The notes under the pieces are model-generated. The model worked only from the letters and a program-made list of their open reading frames with translations. It ran no database searches and was not told the DNA's origin. The translations under genes were made by a program, and so were the position numbers. 64,000 bases of DNA from Pseudomonadota bacterium (lineage in GTDB: Bacteria > Desulfobacterota > Desulfobulbia > Desulfobulbales > JAHJIY01): NCBI GenBank assembly GCA_018823175.1, contig JAHJIY010000065.1:1-64000 (forward strand), read 5' to 3'. Each line of letters starts with the position of its first letter. Position 1 is the stretch's first letter. This document shows positions 39,842-49,365 of the stretch, one piece after another.

Positions 39842-41611
39842 ATGATTGACGATACAATTATCGATTCGGTTTTTGCAGACCTGGAAGACGGGCATGAAAA
39901 ATTTCGTGTTTTCATAAAGGAAGTCAGTTGCCTGCTTGCTGGTGGAGAAGTTCAGTTATGGCTTAATGAAGAGCAGAACTGGATTCCGGTCGAGATATTT
40001 CCTGAATTCTCCAAGAGTGACAGGAAAAAGTTATTAAAAAAAATTGAGCGGCAACCATTGGTTCGGGTGCAGACGGACAAGTCCGGTGAAATTTATGGCA
40101 TCGCGGTTCCCTCCATTGAAGTTGTGATGCTGGTTCGGTTCTCGGGCGGCGAATTTAATCTGGTTGACAGCCCTATCGGCTCATCTCTTCTGCAAAACAC
40201 AATAAATCTTGCTCTGCTCAAATGCAGTCAACAGGATATCCGGATTGAGAACGAGCAGCTTTCCCGGCAGATTGACGCCCTTAATCGACAACATGGCAAA
40301 TTGATTGAGGATAATTACCGGCAGTACCGTGTTATCCAGGATAAGGAAAAGAGTTACGCCCGAAAACTTGAGCAGGAGATTGCCCGGCAGACGGCTGAAC
40401 TCCGTGAAACCAATCGTAAGCTGGAGGATGCCAGCCGGATGAAAAGTGAGTTTTTGGCTAATATGAGCCATGAACTGCGGACCCCGATGAATGCGATAAA
40501 CGGCTTTAGTGATCTGTTGATCGAAACCGAACTGGATGAAGAGCAATATGATTATGTCAAAACGATCAGCGGCGCGGCCGACAGCCTGCTTAACCTGATC
40601 AATGATATTCTTGATCTGGCCAAGATTGAGGCCGGCAAGCTGGAACTGGAGAATGTTTCTTTTGAGTTATTTGAAGTAATTGAGCGGGCCGTGGCCATGT
40701 TTAAAATTCCGGCCCGGAATAAAAATATTGATCTGAGTTTTGTAATAGACCCGATTATCCCGCCAGAACTCTTTGGCGATTCGAATCGTCTTCGGCAGAT
40801 TATCGTTAATCTGATCAGCAATGCCATGAAGTTTACTGAATCCGGACAGGTTGTGGTTAAGGTTGAGCTGGTGGAACACGGCGTCTTGAATTTACTCAGG
40901 TTTTCGGTCCGGGATACCGGTATTGGTATTCCAAGTGATCGGAAGAGTGCCATTTTTGAAAAATTCGTCCAGGCCGATGGTTCCACCACCCGCAAGTATG
41001 GTGGCACCGGTCTTGGTCTTGCCATCTGTGCCCAGCTTGTGGAATTGATGCAGGGTAAGATCGGCGTTGAAAGTGAGGTGGGCAAGGGCAGTGTGTTCTT
41101 TTTTACTATTCCCCTGTTGTCTCCTGTCGTAGGTCATGATCGAAGTGCGTCCCTTCCGGCCGTTGATCATCAGGAACAGGCGCCGGAAGTTTTGTTTGCA
41201 GGAAGAGAGCGACCCAGGGTGTTGATTGTCGAGGATAATAAGGTCAACCAGAAGCTGGCGGTTATCATCGTTAAAAGGCAGGGCTGTGACGTTGAAGTGG
41301 CGGGAGATGGTCTGGAGGCTTTGCAAATTCTGGAGCGGGAAAGATTTGATCTGGTTTTGATGGACGTTCAGATGCCTAATCTCGATGGGATTGAGGCCAC
41401 CAAAAGGATCAGGGCGCTGGAGATGAAGACCGATGCCGGAGGTTATGTCGGTTTGTCCGGCGAGAAACTGGTGATTGTCGGGCTTACCGCACATGCCAGG
41501 AAAGAAGATCGGGACGAATGTCTGGCGGTCGGGATGAATGATTTTCTGACCAAGCCGATTATTAAAGACAAGCTTACGGCTGTTTTGCGTAAATATATTC
41601 CCCGTAACTGA
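39842..41611 (+). CDS. Hybrid sensor histidine kinase/response regulator
   Basis: FLANMSHELRTPMNAI (H box), RDTGIGIP, GGTGLGLAIC; receiver VLIVEDNKVNQKLA..LVLMDVQMPNLDGIEATKRI. Confidence 0.95.
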   Translation: MIDDTIIDSVFADLEDGHEKFRVFIKEVSCLLAGGEVQLWLNEEQNWIPVEIFPEFSKSDRKKLLKKIERQPLVRVQTDKSGEIYGIAVPSIEVVMLVRFSGGEFNLVDSPIGSSLLQNTINLALLKCSQQDIRIENEQLSRQIDALNRQHGKLIEDNYRQYRVIQDKEKSYARKLEQEIARQTAELRETNRKLEDASRMKSEFLANMSHELRTPMNAINGFSDLLIETELDEEQYDYVKTISGAADSLLNLINDILDLAKIEAGKLELENVSFELFEVIERAVAMFKIPARNKNIDLSFVIDPIIPPELFGDSNRLRQIIVNLISNAMKFTESGQVVVKVELVEHGVLNLLRFSVRDTGIGIPSDRKSAIFEKFVQADGSTTRKYGGTGLGLAICAQLVELMQGKIGVESEVGKGSVFFFTIPLLSPVVGHDRSASLPAVDHQEQAPEVLFAGRERPRVLIVEDNKVNQKLAVIIVKRQGCDVEVAGDGLEALQILERERFDLVLMDVQMPNLDGIEATKRIRALEMKTDAGGYVGLSGEKLVIVGLTAHARKEDRDECLAVGMNDFLTKPIIKDKLTAVLRKYIPRN

Positions 41612-41618
41612 AAAAGTG

Positions 41619-42092
41619 TTATCCCCGCAATATTGCCTTAATCCTTGCTTCCCAAGTCTTATGGTGGGCGGTCAGGATGACGGTTCTGGCATTTTCCCCG
41701 GTAAAAATTAGTTCAATCCCAAGATAGTTTTCCGGCATAAGATCGCCCAGGCGGTCGGGCCATTCAATAACCGTCAAGCCCTCGCCGTAGATGTAATCTT
41801 CCAGGCCGAGCGTTTCTGTTTCCTCCTGGTCGGCAAGACGGTAGAGATCAATATGGTATAGGGGGATTCTGGCCGGATATTCGTGGATCAGGGCAAAGGT
41901 CGGACTGGTGATGTAACAGGAGTCCGGCACCTCAATTCCTTGACCGATCGCCTGGGTCAGGGTGGTTTTTCCTGCCCCCAGATCCCCGCTCAGGGTGATA
42001 ACGTCGCCCGGTATTGCTGTTTGACCAAGCCTTCGGCCCAAGGTCTGGGTCTCGGCTAAAGAGGGTAATTCTATGGTCTCTTGGCAGGGCAT
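41619..42092 (-). CDS. tsaE: tRNA threonylcarbamoyladenosine ATPase TsaE
   Basis: GDLGAGKTTLTQAIGQG, SPTFALIHEY, HIDLYRL, VIEWPDR. Confidence 0.95.
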   Translation of the reverse strand: MPCQETIELPSLAETQTLGRRLGQTAIPGDVITLSGDLGAGKTTLTQAIGQGIEVPDSCYITSPTFALIHEYPARIPLYHIDLYRLADQEETETLGLEDYIYGEGLTVIEWPDRLGDLMPENYLGIELIFTGENARTVILTAHHKTWEARIKAILRG

Positions 42093-42116
42093 GGTGATAA
42101 TCGCACGAGTTGGGCC

Positions 42117-42389
42117 TCAACCATCTTTTTTGTGACAGAACAGGCAGCGATATTTTGGCGGATGTCCTTCGGGCAGAGGTCTTACTCCATCAGGATTATG
42201 ACATTCGCCGCAGAATTTTTCGGCGGCTTTTTTGTCCATGGTATGAAAGCTTTCGTGATCCGAATCATGAGGGAGCCGGGTCGTTGTCTCCGGCGGTGCA
42301 TTCCATAAGAATAGAAACAGGGCGACGCAAACTGCAATAAACATGATGTTGTAGATCATGGTTTTTTTGGGATGGGTAGGGTTATCCAC
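42117..42389 (-). CDS. Small membrane-anchored diheme c-type cytochrome-like protein
   Basis: N-terminal TM; two CxxCH motifs (CGECH, CLFCH). Confidence 0.75.
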   Translation of the reverse strand: MDNPTHPKKTMIYNIMFIAVCVALFLFLWNAPPETTTRLPHDSDHESFHTMDKKAAEKFCGECHNPDGVRPLPEGHPPKYRCLFCHKKDG

Positions 42390-42415
42390 AGCAATAATTC
42401 CTCCGGTTAAGTATA

Positions 42416-43441
42416 TTATTCTTTGGCGCCCATTTCCAGGGCGCTAAAATGGATTATTTTTGTTTTCAGGGCGGCGATCAGCGTTTCAGTGACAATTTTG
42501 CAGAGCAGACGGTTGCTTGATGTGAGACGCACAAAGAGACTGTGGGCCTGATGTCTGCGGATCAGGCGTTTGAGCTTTGTTATGTCGTATTCCGGGTCCA
42601 TGATGCATCTGGCCACCGTTTCTCCCGAGATAATGGCCGGGAAGATACCTTCACCGGTGTAACCTGAAGCAAGTCCGGCCGCGTCACCCACCAGAAAAAT
42701 ATTATTAAATCGCCAGCCGCGATAGTCAAAATTAATCAAGGCTGCTTTAGGTCGAAGTTTATCAAGATTAATACCACGTTTTTGCGCCCACTGGTTGAAG
42801 TTTTTTAAGAGTGTCGCCGGTTTTATTGCCTGGCTATAAGCATAGGCCCCGATCGAGGCATGGTCTTTATGGGGGAAGATCCAGGCATATCCGCTGCCTA
42901 GAAGCTCAGTGTTCAGGTGCCACTCCATGCGATCGAAATCCCCTTTTACCTCAAGATTGATACCGGTCCCTGAACGCCTGGTCCCGATTTTTAAAAATCT
43001 TCTGACCAGAGAGCTGCTGCCATCGGCGCCGACCAGAAAATCATAGCCGAATTCCTCCCCGTTTGCGGTGATGATTTTGTGAGAGGTTATTTTTCTGACC
43101 AGGGTCCCTGTTTTGATTTGGGTGCCGGCCGCTATCGCTTGTTTGAGCATACATTGTCCCAGCTTTTCCCGGCTTACGGTGGAGATGATCGGTTGCGGTG
43201 AAGATATTTTTACCTGTTGCCAGCCCGAAAAGATGAATTGTTCGTGGAACGATTTTTCGAGCAATGACTCCGGCAGGTGCTGGGTGAGCCCGGACCAGGT
43301 CACACCGCCGCCGCAGATTTTAGGGCCGATGCGTTGGTTCTTTTCTAAAACCAGGACGTTATGTCCTTGTTTGGCAAGGAGGGTGGCGCAGGTAAGTCCT
43401 CCAGGGCCGGCACCGATGATAATGGTGTGAAAGTTTTTCAT
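42416..43441 (-). CDS. Geranylgeranyl reductase family FAD-dependent oxidoreductase
   Basis: TIIIGAGPGGLTCATLLAKQGHNVLVLEK, VGADGSSSLVRR, FLVGDAAGLASGYTGEGIFPAI. Confidence 0.92.
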   Translation of the reverse strand: MKNFHTIIIGAGPGGLTCATLLAKQGHNVLVLEKNQRIGPKICGGGVTWSGLTQHLPESLLEKSFHEQFIFSGWQQVKISSPQPIISTVSREKLGQCMLKQAIAAGTQIKTGTLVRKITSHKIITANGEEFGYDFLVGADGSSSLVRRFLKIGTRRSGTGINLEVKGDFDRMEWHLNTELLGSGYAWIFPHKDHASIGAYAYSQAIKPATLLKNFNQWAQKRGINLDKLRPKAALINFDYRGWRFNNIFLVGDAAGLASGYTGEGIFPAIISGETVARCIMDPEYDITKLKRLIRRHQAHSLFVRLTSSNRLLCKIVTETLIAALKTKIIHFSALEMGAKE

Positions 43442-43808
43442 TTTTTATTACTCAAGATAGCCGATCGGGCAAAGGTCCAATTGGTAATATCTTCAACAGG
43501 GCCATTTTTGATTGATCTCAACTCGACAAGCTGCCGTCTTTATCTGCCCCGCAGGTGATAAGCGCCCGGTGAGGGGGTGAATTCCGACTCAAAGTGGCCG
43601 CGTGGTGGACAGGTTGCGGAGTTTCTTGTGAAACCGACAAGATAATTAGCTATTGCGGTTCATTTTTGACTAATAACATGTTACTATTCGTCGGTCTTGA
43701 AAAAAATGTTCAGTCTCCATGGTCTTATCTTTTCCCTATGATCGGGGGCTTTTGCTCTAATAATTTTTCTTGGGCCCAGGTGGTCTTTGTCTTTAAAGAG
43801 GTGTTGGC

Positions 43809-45179
43809 ATGGAACCGTTAGAAGGTATTGAAAAAAACAAGGGTAAAACCCCTTTTATCGTTTTGCTGATCCCATTTGCCATCCTTCTGGTGGCGGGGGC
43901 AATGCTCCTGAAATTATATGAGCGGGAGCGCCCTCAGCTGTCGATATTAAATGATTTATCAAAAGTGGGAATGCAGGAAGAAGTGCAGATGGTCCTGACT
44001 GACGCCAAAAGTGGTTTGCGGCGGGTCGAGGTTTATATGCTTCAGGGAAATAAAAGGGTTAAAGTTCATGAAAATGAGTTTGCCGGTATGGGATTTATGG
44101 GTAATTCCGGCCCGGAACGGGTCGAGGAATCCTTTGTCCTTGATGGCCGTTCTTTGAAATTTGAGGATGGCGAGGCCACCCTGGAAGTGGATGTTCGCGA
44201 TTATTCCTGGTGGGGTTTCATGCAGGGGAATCTCGCTGTTTTGACATATCCGGTACTCCTGGATACTAACCCTCCCCGGGTCGCAATTATTGATTATCCT
44301 CGCTACATAATACCGGGTGGCGCAGGGATTGTTACCTATCGGCTTGATGAGCCGGTGGCGGAGCACGGGGTCAGGGTCAACGGGTATTATCACCCCGGGT
44401 TTCCCTTGCCTCAGCATGGGGAGGACGTTTACGGCGCGATGCTGGCCGTGGTCTATGATACTGAAACACTTGATGTGGTGCAGGTGGAAGCCAAGGACCA
44501 GGCTGGCAACCTCGGGGTTAAACCTTTTGCCATGATTTTGCGCCGGGCCAAGATTAATACCGATCGGATAAATGTGAGCGATAATTTTTTAAATCTTAAA
44601 ATGCCGGAATTCGCGCAGCATTATCCTGACCTGGTTACCGGAGATTTACTGGCCCAATATCTGGTGGTGAACAATACAATCAGGCAGGAGAATAATAAGA
44701 AAATCAGGGAAGCATGCAGTAAGTCGAATCCGGAGCGCCTGTGGAGCGGGCGTTTTAAGCGGATGGAGAGAAGCAGCCGCCGGGCCGGATTTGCCGAATA
44801 CCGCACCTATTACTATAATGGCAAAGAGGTTGATAAGCAGGTCCATCTGGGGATTGATCTGGCCTCGACCCAGCATGCGTCTGTCCAGGCGGCTAATCGC
44901 GGGCAGGTTGTTTTTGCCGATTATCTGGGGATCTATGGCAATGTTATTATTATTGATCATGGGCAGGGGGTCTTCACTCTATATTCACATTTAAGTCGGA
45001 TTGATGTGGCGGTCGGCGACATGGTTGAACAGGATGCGGGGATTGGTTTGAGCGGGGCCAGCGGGATGGCCGGAGGCGATCATCTGCATTTTAGTGTGCT
45101 GATTAATGGTATCTTTGTTAATCCTCTTGAATGGTGGGACGCGCAGTGGCTCAAGATCAACATCGTAAATTTTCTGTAA
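43809..45179 (+). CDS. M23 family metallopeptidase
   Basis: HLGIDLASTQHASVQAANRGQVVFADYLGIYGNVIIIDHGQGVFTLYSHLS..GGDHLHFSVLINGIFVNPLEW. Confidence 0.93.
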   Translation: MEPLEGIEKNKGKTPFIVLLIPFAILLVAGAMLLKLYERERPQLSILNDLSKVGMQEEVQMVLTDAKSGLRRVEVYMLQGNKRVKVHENEFAGMGFMGNSGPERVEESFVLDGRSLKFEDGEATLEVDVRDYSWWGFMQGNLAVLTYPVLLDTNPPRVAIIDYPRYIIPGGAGIVTYRLDEPVAEHGVRVNGYYHPGFPLPQHGEDVYGAMLAVVYDTETLDVVQVEAKDQAGNLGVKPFAMILRRAKINTDRINVSDNFLNLKMPEFAQHYPDLVTGDLLAQYLVVNNTIRQENNKKIREACSKSNPERLWSGRFKRMERSSRRAGFAEYRTYYYNGKEVDKQVHLGIDLASTQHASVQAANRGQVVFADYLGIYGNVIIIDHGQGVFTLYSHLSRIDVAVGDMVEQDAGIGLSGASGMAGGDHLHFSVLINGIFVNPLEWWDAQWLKINIVNFL

Positions 45180-45251
45180 ATATATTGGGTCGGTAAAATC
45201 AGGCTGATGTTTTAACCCGGCACAATAAGCAACCTTCAAAAGTCCAGGCCT

Positions 45252-47159
45252 TTGTCTAGAATCAAGATTCTTTCCGAAAATTTGGCCAACCAGATTGCTG
45301 CCGGTGAGGTGGTCGAACGACCAGCTTCCGTGGTCAAGGAGTTAATGGAAAACTCCATTGATGCCGGGTCTGCCAATCTTGCGATTCAAGTGGAGAGAGG
45401 CGGCACCGGGCTGATCAGGATCATTGATGACGGCCTCGGCATGGACCAGGATGATCTTCTGCTGTGTCTTGAACGTCATGCCACCAGTAAGCTCAGTAGT
45501 GTTGAGCAGCTCAATTCGATAAACACCCTGGGGTTTCGCGGCGAGGCGATCCCCAGTATTGCCTCGGTTTCAAAACTGACGATTACCTCCCGCCCGGTTG
45601 ACGCGTTATTGGGTAGTAGACTGGAAGCGCGGTTTGGGCGGGTGATGAAAGTTCATGAGATGGGATGCCGTCAGGGGACGGTGATCGAGGTGCGTGATCT
45701 GTTCGGAAACGTCCCGGCCCGCAAGAAATTTCTCAAGACCACTCAGACCGAGTTGGCCCATATTGAAGAGGCGGTCAGAAATTATGGGCTGGCCTATCAT
45801 GAGCTCGGAGTCAGCTATACGGTGGACGGCAAGGAATTGTTTAACCTGCCGGCCGGGACCGGTGACCGGCAAAGTCGGATCAGACATCTTTTATACCGCA
45901 ATCAGGATGTGTCGTTGCTCCCTGTCTCCTTGTTGCCGGAATCATCAGAGGCCGGAATTGAAATCTCAGGTTATCTGGTGCCGCCGGATTATCCGGTTGG
46001 CGCTGCCGCCCGGATTAGAATTTTTGTTAATGGCCGGTCGGTAAAAGATCGGATGGTTGCCCATGCCATTAGCGAGGGGGCGCAGAGCTTTTTAATGAAA
46101 GGTCGGCGGCCGTCGGGTGTTTTGTTCATCAAGATTGATCCTGAGTCGATTGACGTCAATGTCCATCCCACAAAACAGGAAGTCAGGTTCCGCCAGGGCA
46201 ATGTTGTGCATCAAATGGTCGTGCTGGCCGTAAGTCGGGCGATCAATGGTTACCAGCAAACCTTGAAAAAATCCCTGTTTGCCAATAGAGCTGACGAAAA
46301 CCAGGAATTGGATAATGTGCCGCCCGCGGTGAGGAAAAGTACGGTTGTGCCGGGATCTTTGCCTTTTGTTGCTCCGGAAGATGGTCCATTTCCCAAAAAA
46401 AATGTTTCTCTGCCTCAGAAGTTTACTTTTTATGATAACATAATAAAAGAATCCGCTCCAGGAGTTGTGGCGCAAGATCTACCGAGCACAAATTTACCTA
46501 GTTCTCATGGTTTGACCTTTTCCGAGCCGCAGCCCAACATCCGGCCCACTGATTCCTGTCAGGTAACGGAATACGGTTCTTTGCGGCTAATCGGTCAACT
46601 GGCCAATGCCTATATCCTCTGTGAATCCGATGATGGGCTGGTGGTCATTGACCAGCATGCCGCGCAGGAGCGGTTGATTTTTGAAAGACTGAAAAAACAG
46701 TTTAATTCCGGCAAGGTTGTCAGACAAGTCTTGCTGTTCCCCGAGGTTATGGAGTTTGGGCCGGCGGAAGCGGAGCTGCTGGTTGATTATCAAGACGATA
46801 TTGTTCGTCTGGGGATTGATCTTGAGGAATTTGGCGGGGCAAGTTTTGTGGTGAAGGCGGTGCCGGCCGTCATGGCCCATCTGCCGACCGCCGAGATCGT
46901 GCTGGGGGTGATTTCCCAATTCGGTCAGTTTGCCGGTGGGCGAGACCAGGAGACGACGGGAAAAAGGGTTGACGGTATTCTGGCGAACATGGCCTGCAAG
47001 GCCTCAATTAAGGCGGGGCATGATCTTTTGCCGGAGGAGATGGAGTCGCTGTTGCGTCAGATGCTGGAGGCGGATGTCTTTTCTCACTGTCCCCACGGCC
47101 GGCCGGTGGTGAAGAGTTTTTCCGCCGACGAGATTAAAAGATGGTTTAAGCGCACGTAA
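45252..47159 (+). CDS. mutL: DNA mismatch repair protein MutL
   Basis: IKILSENLANQIAAGEVVERPASVVKELMENSIDAG, GFRGEAIPSIASVS; TTG start. Confidence 0.96.
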   Translation: MSRIKILSENLANQIAAGEVVERPASVVKELMENSIDAGSANLAIQVERGGTGLIRIIDDGLGMDQDDLLLCLERHATSKLSSVEQLNSINTLGFRGEAIPSIASVSKLTITSRPVDALLGSRLEARFGRVMKVHEMGCRQGTVIEVRDLFGNVPARKKFLKTTQTELAHIEEAVRNYGLAYHELGVSYTVDGKELFNLPAGTGDRQSRIRHLLYRNQDVSLLPVSLLPESSEAGIEISGYLVPPDYPVGAAARIRIFVNGRSVKDRMVAHAISEGAQSFLMKGRRPSGVLFIKIDPESIDVNVHPTKQEVRFRQGNVVHQMVVLAVSRAINGYQQTLKKSLFANRADENQELDNVPPAVRKSTVVPGSLPFVAPEDGPFPKKNVSLPQKFTFYDNIIKESAPGVVAQDLPSTNLPSSHGLTFSEPQPNIRPTDSCQVTEYGSLRLIGQLANAYILCESDDGLVVIDQHAAQERLIFERLKKQFNSGKVVRQVLLFPEVMEFGPAEAELLVDYQDDIVRLGIDLEEFGGASFVVKAVPAVMAHLPTAEIVLGVISQFGQFAGGRDQETTGKRVDGILANMACKASIKAGHDLLPEEMESLLRQMLEADVFSHCPHGRPVVKSFSADEIKRWFKRT

Positions 47160-47173
47160 TCAAGGGAGGTCAT

Positions 47174-49360
47174 ATGTCTCAACCATCCGGGTTGTATATT
47201 CAACTTTTCAGTGTCCACGGTCTGATCAGGGGGGTATCGCCGGAGTTGGGACGTGATGCCGATACCGGAGGCCAGGTCCAGTATGTTCTGGAGCTGGCCA
47301 GGGCGCTGGCTGAGCGGCCAGAGGTTGCGCAGGTCGATCTGGTTACCCGGTTGATTTCTGATAAAGCCTTATCCAAGGATTATGCCAGGGTAATTGAACC
47401 TTTGTCCGATAAGGCCCGGATCGTGCGAATCCAATGCGGCGGTCGCCGGTACATCCGGAAAGAATTGCTGTGGCCTCACCTCGATGAGTTTGTCGACAAG
47501 AATTTGAAGTTTATCAAGTCCTCCGGTCGAGTTCCAGATATCTTTCACGGTCACTATGCGGATGGGGGATATGTGGCCCGTGAGCTGGCCAGCATCTTCG
47601 GCAGCCCTTTCATCTTTACCGGTCATTCCATGGGCCGTCACAAGAAAGACAAGTTGTTGCAGGAAGGGGCGACCAGCGAGGAGATTAATCGCCGTTATCA
47701 TATCGATTATCGCATTGAGGTGGAAGAGCGGGTGATCCGGGCTACGGAACAGATTATCACCAGCACCACCCATGAGATCGAGCAGCAGTACGGGCTGTAT
47801 CGTAACTTTGAGGCGGGGCGCTATGCGGTAATCCCCCCCGGTGTCGATGTCGATGTCTTTTATCCATACTATAATTGTCAGCTTGACCCTGATGTCGCGG
47901 ATGAGGCCTCAAAACAGGCCCGCATGCTTTTGTTAAATGAGCTGCATCGCTTCTGGGTCTCTCCGCAAAAACCTTTTATTCTCGCGCTTTGCCGCCCGGA
48001 TCAGCGAAAGAATATTTCCGGTCTGATTACCGCCTACGGCGAGAACAAAAACCTGCAGGCCATCGCCAATCTTGCGATATTTGCCGGGATCAGAAAAAAC
48101 ATCAGTGAGATGGAGGAAAATGAACGAAATGTTCTGACCGAAATGCTTCTTCTGATGGACCGTTATGATCTGTACGGCAAGCTGGCTATCCCGAAAAAAC
48201 ATGACTTTTCCCTTGAAGTTCCGGAATTGTATCGGTTATGCGCCGACAGTCACGGGGTCTTTGTTAATCCTGCCCTGCTGGAACCTTTTGGTCTGACCCT
48301 GATCGAAGCCGCAGCGGCTGGTCTGCCGATAATTGCGACCAAGGAAGGCGGCCCGTCTGATATTATCGGCAATTGTGAAAATGGGACCTTGATTGATCCG
48401 ACCAACAGCGATGAAATTGGCGAGGCCTGTATCAAGATCCTGGTTGATCGGGAGCTGTGGGAATTTTATTCGCATAATGGCATTAACGGGGTTCGGGAAC
48501 ATTATTCCTGGGAGTCGCACTGCGCCAGAACCATTGAGCTGATCCGAAAGGTGCAGGATGAAATGCCGCAGGCAAAGTCGGTATCTGAGCCGCCTCGCGT
48601 ATCTATTGGTCGACGTTTGACCACGGTTAAGCGGTTGTTGATTACCGATATCGATAATACGCTGGTCGGGGATGATGACTCTCTGGCCCAGTTGCTGGAT
48701 ATTCTGGCGCGGAACAAGGATAATATCGGCTGGGGAGTAGCTACCGGGCGTTGCCTGGAGCGGGTCTTGGATGCTTTGGCGGAATATGGCGTGCCGGCGC
48801 CTGATATTATTATCTCGTCGGTGGGGACGGAGATCTATTACGGGGCCGATTTTACGCCGGATAAAGGCTGGCAGCAGCATCTTGCCTATCAGTGGAAGCC
48901 GGAGATTATCAGGGAAGAGCTGCAAAAACTCGAGAAAATGGGGATTGTCAATGCCCAGGATGATGAGGATCAGCGACCCTTCAAGGTGAGTTACTATCTG
49001 GAAGATGACCCGGAACTTCTGAGCAAGGTTCATCAGGCTCTGCAGGCTAGAAAAATAAGATATAATCTGGAGTTTTCCAACAGCCAGTTTCTGGATATTC
49101 TGCCTTATCGGGCCTCCAAGGGCAAGGCGGTGCGATATCTGAGTTATAAATGGGGAATCCCCCTGCCTGAAATTATGGTCTGCGGTGATTCCGGAAATGA
49201 TAAAGAAATGCTCAAAGGTGATACCTGCGGATTAGTCGTGGGTAACTACAGTAAAGAGCTTGAGTCCCTCAAGGGATTACGGCGCATGTATTTCAGCGGC
49301 GAGGAATATGCGGCCGGGATTATCGACGGGATCAGCCATTACAGGTTTACAGAGGTATAG
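47174..49360 (+). CDS. Sucrose-phosphate synthase with C-terminal HAD phosphatase domain
   Basis: SVHGLIRGVSPELGRDADTGGQVQYVLELARAL; glycosyltransferase E-x7-E LLEPFGLTLIEAA; C-terminal LLITDIDNTLVGDDD..MVCGDSGNDKEML. Confidence 0.93.
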   Translation: MSQPSGLYIQLFSVHGLIRGVSPELGRDADTGGQVQYVLELARALAERPEVAQVDLVTRLISDKALSKDYARVIEPLSDKARIVRIQCGGRRYIRKELLWPHLDEFVDKNLKFIKSSGRVPDIFHGHYADGGYVARELASIFGSPFIFTGHSMGRHKKDKLLQEGATSEEINRRYHIDYRIEVEERVIRATEQIITSTTHEIEQQYGLYRNFEAGRYAVIPPGVDVDVFYPYYNCQLDPDVADEASKQARMLLLNELHRFWVSPQKPFILALCRPDQRKNISGLITAYGENKNLQAIANLAIFAGIRKNISEMEENERNVLTEMLLLMDRYDLYGKLAIPKKHDFSLEVPELYRLCADSHGVFVNPALLEPFGLTLIEAAAAGLPIIATKEGGPSDIIGNCENGTLIDPTNSDEIGEACIKILVDRELWEFYSHNGINGVREHYSWESHCARTIELIRKVQDEMPQAKSVSEPPRVSIGRRLTTVKRLLITDIDNTLVGDDDSLAQLLDILARNKDNIGWGVATGRCLERVLDALAEYGVPAPDIIISSVGTEIYYGADFTPDKGWQQHLAYQWKPEIIREELQKLEKMGIVNAQDDEDQRPFKVSYYLEDDPELLSKVHQALQARKIRYNLEFSNSQFLDILPYRASKGKAVRYLSYKWGIPLPEIMVCGDSGNDKEMLKGDTCGLVVGNYSKELESLKGLRRMYFSGEEYAAGIIDGISHYRFTEV

Positions 49361-49365
49361 GGTTT

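Noticed and set aside
43494-43640. GC-rich intergenic stretch (gcccggtgagggggtgaattccgactc) considered as a riboswitch/ncRNA
   Set aside because: Superficially reminiscent of riboswitch cores but I could not match any conserved consensus; an Rfam/Infernal scan would be needed.
48236-49033. 265-aa minus-strand ORF opposite sucrose-phosphate synthase
   Set aside because: Shadow ORF caused by codon bias; no domain evidence.
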